The translations under genes were made by a program, and so were the position numbers. The notes under the pieces are model-generated. The model did not search any database. It was not told the origin of the DNA and worked only from the letters and a program-made list of their open reading frames with translations. Positions 44,376 through 55,344 of a stretch of 64,000 nt of DNA are shown one piece after another (position 1 is the stretch's first letter; each line of letters starts with the position of its first letter). This DNA is from Colias croceus. Taxonomy: Eukaryota; Arthropoda; Insecta; Lepidoptera; Pieridae. Location: the NCBI RefSeq assembly GCF_905220415.1, contig NC_059553.1, positions 208,501-272,500 of the forward strand, in the 5' to 3' direction.

Positions 44376-47300
44376 TGTAAGTTTTGCTTTTATGTGTGGA
44401 TATGTGAAAAAGAAAAAAAAAATGTGTAGTATATCTATATATTTATAATTTTTTTTTTTTTTTTATCCTTTCTTATAGCACGCTTTAAATTATAGATCCC
44501 TTAGCACGGTTTCAATTTCGTCGTAATCAAACTTCTCTAGCCACGTAAGTATACATCTTTTTATTTTATGATTATTCAATTGTTTAGCTTTAATTTCCTT
44601 ATTAACTTTATTGTACAGTAGAGGTGCAACTACTTTGTAGTGTTTCTGTGCGAATTTTGATTTTGTTATAGGAAACGGACACCGATCGACACGTTTGTTA
44701 CTTTTGGGTAAGTATGGAACATCATTTTTATGGTAGCGACGTAAGATTTCAAAAATGAACAGTTTTCTTATACTAAGAACATTGGCTTTTTTATATACAT
44801 CGGTTGTTGGGTGACTACATGGAAGTTTTAGACAAACTTTAAGTAATGCTCTCTGTGCACGCTCTGCTGCTATTAGGAGGGATTTGGATGCATTACCCCA
44901 AGCACAAATGCAATATCTTATAATACATTCGCACAAAGATTTATACGTAGATATCACCAATTTTTGTTCTGCCACAGATTGTAAATTATTAAAAATAAAA
45001 ATTAGCTGACGTATTCTGGAAGTTAGTTTTGAAATATGCGAAGTCCAATTCAATTTATCATCTATCTCAACACCGAGGTATTTAATTGTATTAACCCGTG
45101 AGAGTGTAGAACAGTTGCAGGGGGCCACATAATTACTACGATTACATGGAAAGGTATGTATTTTAATAATCATGTCTTGACTTGGGGCACCTTTAGATGT
45201 CATACTGTAGCACATGTATTTAGTTTTACTAGTATTTATTGACAGTAGACTATTTTCGAGCCAACAGGTCACAACAGAAAGACACTTTTCAGCAAGCTCT
45301 GCCACAGTTCTCCAAGACTTTTCATGAACTAGTAAAACAGTATCATCGGCAAACATAAGAAGATCTAATCCAGGTAAGGTGATATCACATAGTTCGTTGA
45401 TATAAACAAGAAAAAGGATAGGTCCCAAAGTACTACCTTGCGGGACGCCATATGAGCAATCTAGATAGTCACTTTTATGGCCCTCTACTTTTACTGACTG
45501 CCGTCTCCCCAAAAAGTAGTCAGAAAACCAATCAAGCGTGATTCCCCTTATGCCTACATTCTCCAGCTTTTTCAGAAGGATGGGAATGGATACTGTGTCG
45601 AACGCCTTTTGCAGATCGAGAAATATACCCAAACACTTATACCCATTGTCTAGATATTGAACAATTTTTGAACTCAGCGACAAGACTGCATCTTCAGTTG
45701 AAGTTCTTTCTCTAAAGCCAAACTGGTTGACACTGAGAACATTGTTGCCCTCCAAAAACCTCATTAGTCTTTTTTTCACAAGTTTCTCTAGGATTTTAGA
45801 TAGCGTTGAAATTAAAGAAATGGGTCTATAATTTGATGGATTGGTTTTATCTCCATTTTTAAAAATTGGGCTTACAATAGCTTTTTTAAAGGCTGATGGA
45901 AACACTCCAGTTTCCAGACTCAAATTGCACAAAAAACAAAAGGGTTCGGCAAGAAAATTCACAAATTTTATAAGTATATTAGCGGGAATATTATCCCAGC
46001 CGGGTGCGCTATGAGGTTTTAGGCTTAGAATAACATTTCTCACTTCAACTGGGTCAGTGGGGAGAAACGACATGGAATTGAGTGGTGAATTTGATTTTTT
46101 ACAGTGTGCAGAAAGTTCATATTGTGTCGTGTTTAATTTTTGCAGAGTAAGATTCGCCAGCGTGCTACCAACAGAGGTAAAATAAGCGTTTACATTATTC
46201 AATGACCCAATTGGGTTGTTATCTGTTTGTAGAAGTTCTCTAGAAGGATCCTTTCGTTTTGACAAATTGCAGACATCTTTAATTACTTGCCATGTTTTTT
46301 TTATATTTCCTTTACTTTTGAGAAGTTGATCCTTATAATATTCCCTTTTAAGTGATTTTATGATACTATTGCAGACATTTCTATATTTAGTGTACCTATT
46401 TCTAAGATTTATATTATCTGGTGCCTTTTTGACCTTCATGTGTATTTTGTTTCTCTTCCTTATCGACCTAACTACACCTATAGTAATCCAAGGTTTCAAA
46501 GGTTGAAGCTTCCTGTTTACTATTTTTGTTTGCGTATTTTGATTCATAAAGGACGAGAGTTTTTGAATCATCAAATCAGCAGCAACATTTGCATCACTAA
46601 TTACATATAACTCCTGCCATGTTTCCTCTGATAATGATTTTTCCATACCCATAAAATCTATAGTTGTTTTATGGTACGTTTTGTTTTCCGCAAAGCATCT
46701 TTTAATATTTACTCCAGTAATACATAGCAGAATAGGTGAATGGTCGGTGAGCATTTGTTCAAAAACAAATGTTTTCCAAACATTTTGGCATTTGATCATG
46801 AAGTGATCGAGACACGATGTCAATCTTGTTGGTACATTAATTCCTTGATTTAGGCCATGCATGGCTAACAGATTCAGATACGTTTGTGTTACTGTAGCCA
46901 AATTACTAGACAATGTATCAATATTAATGTCGCCTGTAAATATAACGTTTTTAGAAGAGATAGTTTTTAAAGTTCTATCAAGCGATTCCAGAAATTTTGA
47001 TGTATTTCTAAATGACGGAGGTCGATAAGAACATATTATAGTATAGTCAGGTACAATATTAACAACTAAACAGTTCCCCTCCGAAAATAAGGGTTCGTAA
47101 GCCGAGGCTTTGATGTCTTGACGAACGTATACTACCACCCCGTCATTTTGATTTAAACTGTTTTTCGTCCAAAAAACTTGATAATTATCCAAATTAGGAG
47201 GTGGATTTACAACACTAGTCCAACATTCTGTTAAAACAAAAATGTCTATAGTAAGTTCTAGGGTAGAAATAAAAGCCAGAAATAAATCAAAATTACAGTT

Positions 47301-50300
47301 AATGCTTCTGATGTTAACAGTCATAACAAAAAAAGAAGCCTTATCACTTATATCAGATTTCAGAAGAGATTGACAATCATTTGTATCACTAACCAAAAAG
47401 CATTCTATATTATTTGAATTATCTACTTCTGTTGTGATATAATTATTATCCATTATTTAGGTATATATTAATATAGCGCAAGATTATTTTTAAAATGAAT
47501 AAAAACAACAGGAATATTATAAGTCGTAAGCGTAAGCAGTTTTTGTAACCCGACAAATATAACATGATTATACAGGTGGTATAACAAATATTATTATTAA
47601 TAAATATTATTATCTGATTTTTTTTATTTTGTCGCAAAGGATCTATGATCGTGTGTGTGTTGTGTGTAGATGTAATGTAATGATAGGTAATGTTTAAATA
47701 TTTAATGCGCTTTCTGATAACAAACTTAAATTTAAATAAAGGTTTAACATTTTGATAATTATATACTAACATGAAACAACATCTAAAAATATAAGAAAAA
47801 CTTAAAACTAGTCACTTAGACTTAAGGTTCTCTATATCATTCTCAAATGTCGTGTTTGAGTGTCGTGTGTGAAGTGTCGTATTCGAAGTGTCGTGTGTGA
47901 AGTGTCGTGTGTGAAGTGTCGTGTGTGAAGTGTCGTGTGTGAAGTGTCGTGTGTGGAGTGTCGTGTGTGAAGTGTCGTGTGTGAAGTGTCGTGTTTGAGT
48001 GTCGTGTTTGAGTGTCATGTGTGAAGTGTCGTGTTTGAGTGTCGTGTTTGAGTGTCGTGTGTGAAGTGTCGTATTCGAAGTGTCGTGTGTGAAGTGTCGT
48101 GTGTGAAGTGTCGTGTGTGAAGTGTCGTGTGTGAAGTGTCGTGTGTGGAGTGTCGTGTTTGAGTGTCGTGTGTGAAGTGTCGTGTGTGAAGTGTCGTGTG
48201 TGAAATGTCGTGTTTGAGTGTCGTGTGTGAAGTGTCGTATTCGAAGTGTCGTGTGTGAAGTGTCGTGTGTGAAGTGTCGTGTGTGAAGTGTCGTGTGTGA
48301 AGTGTCGTGTGTGGAGTGTCGTGTGTGGAGTGTCGTGTGTGAAGTTTCGTGTGTGAAGTGTCGTGTTTGAGTGTCGTGTTTGAGTGTCGTGTGTGAAGTG
48401 TCGTGTTTGAGTGTCGTGTTTGAGTGTCGTGTGTGAAGTGTCGTGTGTTAAGTGTCGTGTTTGAGTGTCGTGTTTGAGTGTCGTGTGTGAAGTGTCGTGT
48501 GTGAAGTGTCGTGTGTGAAGTGTTGTGTTTGAGTGTCGTGTTTGAAGTGTCGTTTCACGTGTGTGAAGTGTCGTGTTTGAGTGTCGTGTGTGAAGTGTCT
48601 TGTTTGAGTGTCGTATTTATAGTGTCTGGGTGGAGTGTCGTGTGTGAAGTGTCGTGTGTGAAGTGTCGTGTGTGAAGTGTCGTGTGTGAAGTGTCGTGTG
48701 TGAAGTGTCGTGTGTGAAGTGTCGTGTGTCAAGTGTCGTGTGTGAAGTGTCGTGTGTGGAGTGTCGTGTTTGAGTGTCGTGTGTGAAGTGTCGTATTCGA
48801 AGTGTCGTGTGTGAAGTGTCGTGTGTGAAGTGTCGTGTGTGAAGTGTCGTGTGTGAAGTGTCGTGTGTGAAGTGTCGTGTGTGAAGTGTCGTGTGTGAAG
48901 TGTCGTGTGTGAAGTGTCGTGTGTGGAGTGTCGTGTTTGAGTGTCATGTGTGAAGTGTCGTGTGTGAAGTGTCGTGTGTGAAGTGTCGTGTGTGAAGTGT
49001 CGTGTGTGAAGTGTCGTGTGTGAAGTGTCGTGTGTGAAGTGTCGTGTGTGAAGTGTCGTGTGTGAAGTGTCGTGTGTGAAGTGTCGTGTGTGGAGTGTCG
49101 TGTGTGGAGTATCGTGTGTGAAGTGTCGTGTGTGAAGTGTCGTGTGTGAAGTGTCGTGTGTGAAGTGTCGTGTGTGAAGTGTCGTGTGTGAAGTGTCGTG
49201 TGTGAAGTGTCGTGTGTGAAGTGTCGTGTGTGAAGTGTCGTGTGTGGAGTGTCGTGTTTGAGTGTCGTGTGTGAAGTGTCGTATTCGAAGTGTCGTGTGT
49301 GAAGTGTCGTGTGTGAAGTGTCGTGTGTGAAGTGTCGTGTGTGAAGTGTCGTGTGTGAAGTGTCGTGTGTGAAGTGTCGTGTGTGAAGTGTCGTGTGTGA
49401 AGTGTCGTGTGTGGAGTGTCGTGTTTGAGTGTCATGTGTGAAGTGTCGTGTGTGAAGTGTCGTGTGTGAAGTGTCGTGTGTGAAGTGTCGTGTGTGAAGT
49501 GTCGTGTGTGAAGTGTCGTGTGTGAAGTGTCGTGTGTGAAGTGTCGTGTGTGAAGTGTCGTGTGTGAAGTGTCGTGTGTGAAGTGTCGTGTGTGGAGTGT
49601 CGTGTGTGGAGTGTCGTGTGTGAAGTGTCGTGTGTGAAGTGTCGTGTTTGAGTGTCGTGTTTGAGTGTCGTGTGTGAAGTGTCGTGTTTGAGTGTCGTGT
49701 TTGAGTGTCGTGTGTGAAGTGTCGTGTGTTAAGTGTCGTGTTTGAGTGTCGTGTGTGAAGTGTCGTGTGTGAAGTGTCGTGTGTGAAGCGTCGTGTGTGA
49801 AGTGTCGTGTTTGAGTGTCGTGTTTGAAGTGTCGTGTGTGAAGTGTCGTGTGTGAAGTGTCGTGTGTGAAGTGTCGTGTGTGAAGTGTCGTGTGTGAAGT
49901 GTCGTGTGTGAAGTGTCGTGTGTGGAGTGTCGTGTGTGGAGTGTCGTGTGTGAAGTGTCGTGTGTGAAGTGTCGTGTTTGAGTGTCGTGTTTGAGTGTCG
50001 TGTGTGAAGTGTCGTGTTTGAGTGTCGTGTTTGAGTGTCGTGTGTGAAGTGTCGTGTGTTAAGTGTCGTGTTTGAGTGTCGTGTTTGAGTGTCGTGTGTG
50101 AAGTGTCGTGTGTGAAGTGTCGTGTGTGAAGTGTTGTGTTTGAGTGTCGTGTGTGAAGTGTCGTGTGTGAAGTGTTGTGTTTGAGTGTCGTGTGTGAAGT
50201 GTCCTTTCACGTGTGTGAAGTGTCGTGTTTGAGTGTCGTATTTATAGTGTCTGGGTGGAGTGTCGTGTGTGGAGTGTCGTGTGTGAAGTGTCGTGTGTGA

Positions 50301-53300
50301 AGTGTCGTGTTTGAGTGTCGTGTTTGAGTGTCGTGTGTGAAGTGTCGTGTTTGAGTGTCGTGTTTGAGTGTCGTGTGTGAAGTGTCGTGTGTTAAGTGTC
50401 GTGTTTGAGTGTCGTGTTTGAGTATCGTATTTATAGTGTCTGGGTGGAGTGTCGTGTTTGAGTGTCGTGTGTGAAGTGTCGTGTGTGAAGTGTCGTGTGT
50501 GAAGCGTCGTGTGTGAAGTGTCGTGTTTGAGTGTCGTGTTTGAAGTGTCTGTGTGTAGTGTCGTGTTTGTAGTGTCAGTATGAAGTGTCATGTGTAAAGT
50601 GTGTTGTGTTAAGTGTCGTGTGTGAACTGTGAAGTGTCATGTTTGAAGTTTCGATTGTAAAGTATCGTGTTTGTAGTGTCATTTTATAGTGTCGTGTGTT
50701 AAGTGCGTGTACGCAGCACTCACGTCATCTCGTCCATGACGGCGTCGAGCGCGATGTTGAAGTCGTCGCCCAGGCGCATCATCCAGAAGTGCGAGGGGGA
50801 GTACACCTCGCCCAGCATCACCTCCAGCAGGTCGCCCGCGCGCACGTCGCCCAGCGGCGCCGCGCCCAGCGCCTCGCCCAGCTGCATGCAGTCCGCGGGG
50901 AACACGTCCGGCTCCTGACCGATATTAATGCAAATTAAAACTTTTCAAAATTTTCAGATACTTGTTTTTTCTCTTACTACATAAAAAACCAAATCAATGA
51001 TAAATGTAAGTACCCGTATTTATACCCGTAAATATTTTGAGGTTTTCATTCATCTTTTTGAGTTAGAATATTATCATTCTAAATTGTCACAATCACCAAA
51101 TATCGTCATTCATACGGTGGACAAAATTTTTAGTTTCAAAATTTCATTTTTGTTGAATAATTGAAAATACATCATACAAAATAATCCACAAAGTAACAAC
51201 CTAATCCTTCATAATATTAGTGTATATTTCGTGTCAGTCTTTATCACGTTTGTCAGTATCACGTGTGTCAGTGTCAAATATGTCAATGTCACATGTATCT
51301 CCTGTGTTATTTTATAATACCGTGTGTATGAAACGAAATTAAACACTGTCCGTATTTAATGTTTTTTTTTTTTTTTTCTTGTTCATTCTTATTTTTATAG
51401 CGTAGGAATTAAATGATACGCTAACGTCGCCAACGAATCGGTATACAAATATTGATGTGTATTTAACTTGACACTTTAATGCATTGCACTCACATAAGCG
51501 ACACCGGGCAGCGCGTCGTCCGTCGGCGCGGGCGCAGCGGGCGGGGGCAGGCGGCGCGGCGGGCGCGGGACGGGGCGCGGCGCGGGCGCGGCGGCGGCCC
51601 ACGCGCGCCAGTCGCCGTCGCCCGCCTGCGCCGCGCGCACGTCGCTCAGCTGGCACACCACGCCCGCCACGCTCGTGAACCCGAACCGCGAGAAGTTCAG
51701 TTCGCGCCCGTAACGCTCCCTGAACAAATACAAACATAAAAAAACCATGAAAAAAAGGAAAAAAAATATCAATCTAGTACAACGGTCCCTTCCACTGGAA
51801 GGAAGGAAAATTTAATAAAAGAAAAACACTCCCTGAATACACACACATATTATTAAATTTTATTTTAGTTTTAATGCGTTCAATTACTACGTAGTCTAAA
51901 ACAAAGTCGCTTTCTCTGTCCATATGTCCCTATGTATGCTTTAATCTTTAAAATTACACTTACTGTTTACTATTTTAAAAAAAAGAATGAAACAAGATGA
52001 GACTTTTAGTATAAAATTTATTAAGACGAAGCAGGGTAAGCAGCGGACAGAAAGCTAGTACTTAACAAATGAGAAATCGATCACTGAGACGGCTGCGAGC
52101 TCAGAATTTGCCATAGTGCGGCGAAAGATGCGACTTCGTCTTTTATTCTTAAAAAAATTGTCCTGTTTCTAAATTTTTATATAAATGATCGTAAACAGTA
52201 ATCACCATTTTTAACTGGATTTAAAAGTAATAATTTTATAAAAATACATACTTATAAATTTTATTTCACTAATACATAAGTATGTGCCAAAAACTAATTT
52301 CGTTAATTTTGCAGTAACATCTTCCATAATATTCACCATAACATATAAAATTCTACAAAATTATATTTTAAACTGCTTGAAATATGAATAAAAACTACAT
52401 AAATTAAAAAAACTTACTTATACATGTCCAACAAGTCACTACACCAAACTGGCTCTGGTTGTTCACAGATAAGAGTTTTCAGCTCTTCTTTTAATTCTTC
52501 TAACGCTTCCTTCAAACTTCTACCACCTGTAACCGTAACATTGCATATATGTATTATGTAACATGTTCACATGTATGGGCTTAAAGTATTTCATAAAACG
52601 AAAATATTAAAAAAATGTAATAAGTACCGTTTACGTCATACTATTTTATTTAATGAAGATGCTATTTAAATGTAAAACTAATACAAATCAGTATGAAGCA
52701 CCTTTAAGATAATTAAGATCATCTACAACATTTTACTCTTCATCCATATTTGCCAACCATGTAATGTAAAATTTAATTCTAAAAAGGCAATTTCATTTAT
52801 TAATTACATTTCCATACATTCTGTTTAACTTATCTGACAGTTAAATTTGCCAATAATATTTTAAAATAAACAATAAAACATGCTATCAATAACTATGTCA
52901 AAAAGTACTTAAACTGCTGCCAGAACTAGGAAAAAAAAATAAACTCACTAGATGATGTCAGCCGTCCAGAGCTATGATGATCCTGTGATCTGCTGGACTC
53001 CACTTCATGTAAAGAATTCTGATTGCTTTGAAATGCCGGCAGATCCTTAATCAACTTGCGTTCCACTTCAGGGGAATGATATCCATTGGTTTTGGCTTTT
53101 GGTTCATTTTCTGGCTTTTTCATTTCCTGTATTTCTGGCTGATGTTACATATTTTGATTCATTTTTTTTTCAGTTATTGCAAATGTCACTTACAGCTTAC
53201 AATTGACAGTCAAACATGGTTTTAAACTATTTATAAATAGAATACATGAAAAGACTTACCATTCTTTCCTCTTCTACTAATCTGCTTTTAGTTGTTTGTT

Positions 53301-55344
53301 GTTCTTCTTTCTTTGTTTCTACATTATTTGGTTTTAAATTCGATTCTAACACACTTCTTCTCTTACCCCTACTGTAAAATATATTTTCTAAATAGTTAAA
53401 ATTTTTAATAGATATAAGTGGTAAATTGAGTATGCAGCTATACATTTATCTTGGTTTTTATTGCAATACTTATAATATTGGAAAGTGGATGGTGGAAGTG
53501 GAATACAATACCTATAAAATGGCCATAATTTAAAAAAAACTTACAATTTTACAAATGGTGATGTCCTTTGCTTTTGTACAAACTTATCAATATGTTTCAA
53601 CGAGTCTGGAACTATTAACATTAATTCTGGATTTTTGGGAGGCCCTAGAAACTGAAAATAAATTATAATTGAAATTAGTTTCTCATTCTATCTATTGTCT
53701 CCTTGAAACAGAGGTATTAGCCATTAGGTAGTATTTTATGAGTGTTTCAAGTTAATACTAACTCATAAATAATAGCTACAGCTATGTAATAAATTAAATA
53801 GGAACTCCTTACACACTATAACTGTAATTTACAGTACAGCAGTCTGGGTATTTCTTTAGAAATTTGCGGCACGAATTAAGGGGGGTAGGGGAGGGAAAGG
53901 GAGGGGAGAGGTAAGGGGAGACCCCCTGTGAAGTGGGGGGGTGCGGAAACCCCCCTTCTATTTTTTTTTGAATTTATATTTATACTAGCTTACCGCCCGC
54001 GGCTTCGCCCGCTTTGTCTAAAACCTAATAAATTATATACTAAAACCTTCCTCTTGAATCACTCTATCTATAAAAAAAAACCGCATCATAATCCGTTGCA
54101 TAGTTTTAAAGATTTAAGCATACAAAGGGACATAGGCAAATAAGGACAGAAAAAGCGACTTTGTTTTGTACTATGTAGTGAAATGTAGTTAGAAATATAC
54201 TGAAGATTATGGGCTTTCTTGACTGCTCCGGCGCTGCAGAACGTGGCGCTTGCCCCCGTGTACCTCGTTGCAGGCAGGAGTCTTCACTCGCCTTCGTAGC
54301 TTCGGCTTTTTGGTCGCCTTTGGCGACCAGCCTCAGCCACTCCGGCTCGCTTGACTCTGCCTGCTCCTCAGCACACGCGGGCGCCACGCTCCTCCGCGCC
54401 TCCGACTTTTTTAATACACTCTAGTGTATGACAGACAAGTACCATGTGGAGTCGGGGTGGACAGATTCAGTTCTGTTACTAACAATTTGTGTGCAATGTA
54501 CATACAATAAAAAAAACATTTTTTTAATAATTATACATGTTTGATACAATTTACAAGGGCAATGAATGGATCAATTTTATTTTTTTCCAATCAGCGTCTC
54601 CACTTATTATATTCTTTAATAATATCATCGAAGTTTGGGTGGTTATAGTTCAAAAAATCTCTATACAACACCCCACTGGGACTCAATTCTTTGAGTATGA
54701 GTCCCATCAGGGGCAACAAATGCAAATGGGTTGTCTGGGTCTGAGTGATTAACTTTTTTAAAAACATACCCATGTTGCCCCAATCATATACTACTCGCCA
54801 ATAATCCGTATGAATTGTTGTCCCTCAGCAACATGCTTTTGAATGAACTATGAAGGAACTATGGTTTTTAATGTACATTTTGACATTTGTTATCTCTTTC
54901 AAACACAATTCTTGTAGGTAGCTTTGTCAATGCAACTCAAACAATTTTGAACATATAACCTCAAAAATTAAAATTAAGATTTCTCTGTAATTACAAGTTT
55001 CCGCACGAAAAGCCGCTAATGTATGTGTCGGGGCATTATTATCGATCGAAAAAAATTAAAATCACGCCGAAATTCGTGCCGCAAGTTTCTAAAGCCAACC
55101 CCTGCTGTTTTATTAATACTCTAAAATCCAAATAGTATATCATACTCGTACTCACTATAAAACAATCGCTGCATCGCTCTTGTAAAAACTGAAGGGGGTC
55201 TCTATAGCCAAATTTGGTCAAAGGCAGTGGGGAGCCAACCATCTCCCGGTAGTCTTTCAGCAAAGAGGTCATATTCACCGTTACCGGGCTTGAAACAACA
55301 AGAGAGCGGAGAATAGACTTTAGCTTCTTAAGTTCCTCCTCCAT
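40397..55344 (-). CDS. tej: LOTUS- and Tudor-domain protein (Tejas/TDRD5-like)
   Basis: Ten exons join to 633 aa: 55344-55156, 53651-53545, 53371-53260, 53126-52949, 52526-52418, 51719-51494, 50914-50724, 41724-41583, 41232-41014 and 40825-40397 (TGA). Every splice has GT and AG and the phases agree; the donor AAG|GTTACA at 41582 is the weakest. A LOTUS (OST-HTH) domain spans residues 1-75 (LLKDYREMVGSPLPLTKFGY). A second lies at about 198-262 (LLDMYKERYGRELNFSRFGF). An extended Tudor domain covers about 335-520, with core GDWHRSVIVRIMDSDTVKV, the HVDYGT strand at 421-426 and the nuclease-like ending IDTSTEEDVCIHSELIRAGH. Proteins of this type act in germ granules, where the LOTUS domain binds Vasa and the Tudor domain binds methylated partners, in piRNA production. 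The single C-terminal Tudor favours Tejas/TDRD5 over Tapas/TDRD7. Exons 1-5 are AT-rich and exons 6-9 extremely GC-rich. Confidence 0.88.
41558..41573. repeat. Short GT microsatellite
   Basis: A GT run just 5' (on the plus strand) of an exon boundary of the Tejas-like gene, inside its intron. Confidence 0.7.
42003..44027. repeat. 13/14-bp minisatellite, left part
   Basis: About 2 kb of tandem units reading GTGTGAAGTGTCGT (14 bp), mixed with GTTTGAGTGTCGT (13 bp), GTGTGGAGTGTCGT and ATTCGAAGTGTCGT variants. A longer marker, GTATTTATAGTGTCTGGGTG, recurs near 42230, 42905 and 43258, and GTCGTTTCACGTGTG near 42870 and 43222, showing block duplication. The array lies in the 9-kb intron of the Tejas-like gene and continues at 47845 beyond a LINE. 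The unit contains no stop codon in any frame of the minus strand, so long open frames cross it; they are not genes. Confidence 0.95.
44235..44371. repeat. TG/CA microsatellite in the LINE 3' region
   Basis: A nearly uninterrupted (TG)n run of about 135 bp on the plus strand, with AGCG and GC interruptions. It lies downstream of the LINE stop codon and is part of that insertion. Confidence 0.9.
44490..47453 (-). CDS. LINE ORF2: AP endonuclease and reverse transcriptase, intact frame
   Basis: The 987-aa product has an N-terminal apurinic-type endonuclease: VNIRSIN at about 46-52, LTECW at 74-78, FTGDINID at about 172-179 and LTDHSP at about 235-240, which supply the Asn, Glu, Asp and His used for nicking. 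The reverse transcriptase spans about 520-760: NYRPISL at 541-547, FLDLQKAFD at 611-619, GVPQGSTLGP at 669-678 and the FADD active site at 701-704. The C-terminus includes WTSHISKLTSRI and CAWGNASK blocks, then ends VLRDL. No stop or frameshift interrupts it, so the copy could be active or recently so. The ATG at 47453 (MDNNYITTEVDN) is the first in frame. Confidence 0.93.
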   Translation of the reverse strand: MDNNYITTEVDNSNNIECFLVSDTNDCQSLLKSDISDKASFFVMTVNIRSINCNFDLFLAFISTLELTIDIFVLTECWTSVVNPPPNLDNYQVFWTKNSLNQNDGVVVYVRQDIKASAYEPLFSEGNCLVVNIVPDYTIICSYRPPSFRNTSKFLESLDRTLKTISSKNVIFTGDINIDTLSSNLATVTQTYLNLLAMHGLNQGINVPTRLTSCLDHFMIKCQNVWKTFVFEQMLTDHSPILLCITGVNIKRCFAENKTYHKTTIDFMGMEKSLSEETWQELYVISDANVAADLMIQKLSSFMNQNTQTKIVNRKLQPLKPWITIGVVRSIRKRNKIHMKVKKAPDNINLRNRYTKYRNVCNSIIKSLKREYYKDQLLKSKGNIKKTWQVIKDVCNLSKRKDPSRELLQTDNNPIGSLNNVNAYFTSVGSTLANLTLQKLNTTQYELSAHCKKSNSPLNSMSFLPTDPVEVRNVILSLKPHSAPGWDNIPANILIKFVNFLAEPFCFLCNLSLETGVFPSAFKKAIVSPIFKNGDKTNPSNYRPISLISTLSKILEKLVKKRLMRFLEGNNVLSVNQFGFRERTSTEDAVLSLSSKIVQYLDNGYKCLGIFLDLQKAFDTVSIPILLKKLENVGIRGITLDWFSDYFLGRRQSVKVEGHKSDYLDCSYGVPQGSTLGPILFLVYINELCDITLPGLDLLMFADDTVLLVHEKSWRTVAELAEKCLSVVTCWLENSLLSINTSKTKYMCYSMTSKGAPSQDMIIKIHTFPCNRSNYVAPCNCSTLSRVNTIKYLGVEIDDKLNWTSHISKLTSRIRQLIFIFNNLQSVAEQKLVISTYKSLCECIIRYCICAWGNASKSLLIAAERAQRALLKVCLKLPCSHPTTDVYKKANVLSIRKLFIFEILRRYHKNDVPYLPKSNKRVDRCPFPITKSKFAQKHYKVVAPLLYNKVNKEIKAKQLNNHKIKRCILTWLEKFDYDEIETVLRDL
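47845..50700. repeat. 13/14-bp minisatellite, right part
   Basis: The same units as at 42003-44027 continue for about 2.85 kb. The marker GTATTTATAGTGTCTGGGTG recurs near 48610, 50237 and 50428. The last 150 bases, next to the exon at 50914-50724, decay into looser GTGTCGTGTTTGTAGTGTC variants. A minus-strand frame of 620 codons crosses the array only because the unit has no stop codons. Confidence 0.95.
53836..55108. mobile_element. Degraded DNA transposon in the first intron of the Tejas-like gene
   Basis: The inverted ends share CTTTAGAAAYTTGCGGCACGAATT (24 bp, one mismatch; arms 53854-53877 and 55071-55094), with weaker pairing extending outward to ACAGCAG. The right end read inward starts CAGGGGTTGGC, which resembles hAT ends, but no 8-bp duplication is visible. 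The interior includes a Helitron-like relic, a GC-rich block of unknown origin (54205-54425) and a minus-strand frame (about 54591-54773, LYRDFLNYNHPNFDDIIKEY) that may be a transposase remnant. The superfamily is uncertain. Confidence 0.6.
53985..54180 (-). mobile_element. Helitron-like (Lep1-type) relic
   Basis: It begins ACTAGCTTACCGCCCGCGGC TTCGCCCGC, the reverse complement of the family's end, followed by TTGAATCACTCTATCTATAAA and a fragment ATAATCCGTTGCATAGTTTT. It is nested in the intronic element at 53836-55108. Confidence 0.65.

Larger units (their letters stand above)
44028..47844 (-). mobile_element. Non-LTR retrotransposon (LINE) inserted in the minisatellite
   Basis: The element reads on the minus strand, has one long open frame (44490-47453) and ends with a 3' region carrying a CA-repeat (44235-44371) and AATAAAGTTATTTATTTATTT. 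The array sequence GTGTGAAATGTCG is split, with AAAT at both borders (44024-44027 and 47845-47848), which is compatible with a short target duplication. A 390-bp leader precedes the frame and no ORF1 is present, so the copy is either 5' truncated just before ORF2 or belongs to a one-frame family. The endonuclease plus reverse transcriptase suggest the Jockey/CR1 group; the exact clade is uncertain. Confidence 0.92.

Noticed and set aside
44490..47453. Host gene with endonuclease and reverse transcriptase
   Set aside because: Domain order, 3' tail and insertion into the minisatellite show that it is a LINE, not a host gene or a further exon set of the Tejas-like gene.
48729..50591. 620-codon open frame
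   Set aside because: Same cause: translation of the minisatellite. Kept only as a remark on possible intron retention.
54209..54424. GC-rich open frame in the first intron of the Tejas-like gene as an extra exon
   Set aside because: No fitting splice phase was found, the sequence lies within a transposon relic, and the flanking exons join cleanly in frame without it.
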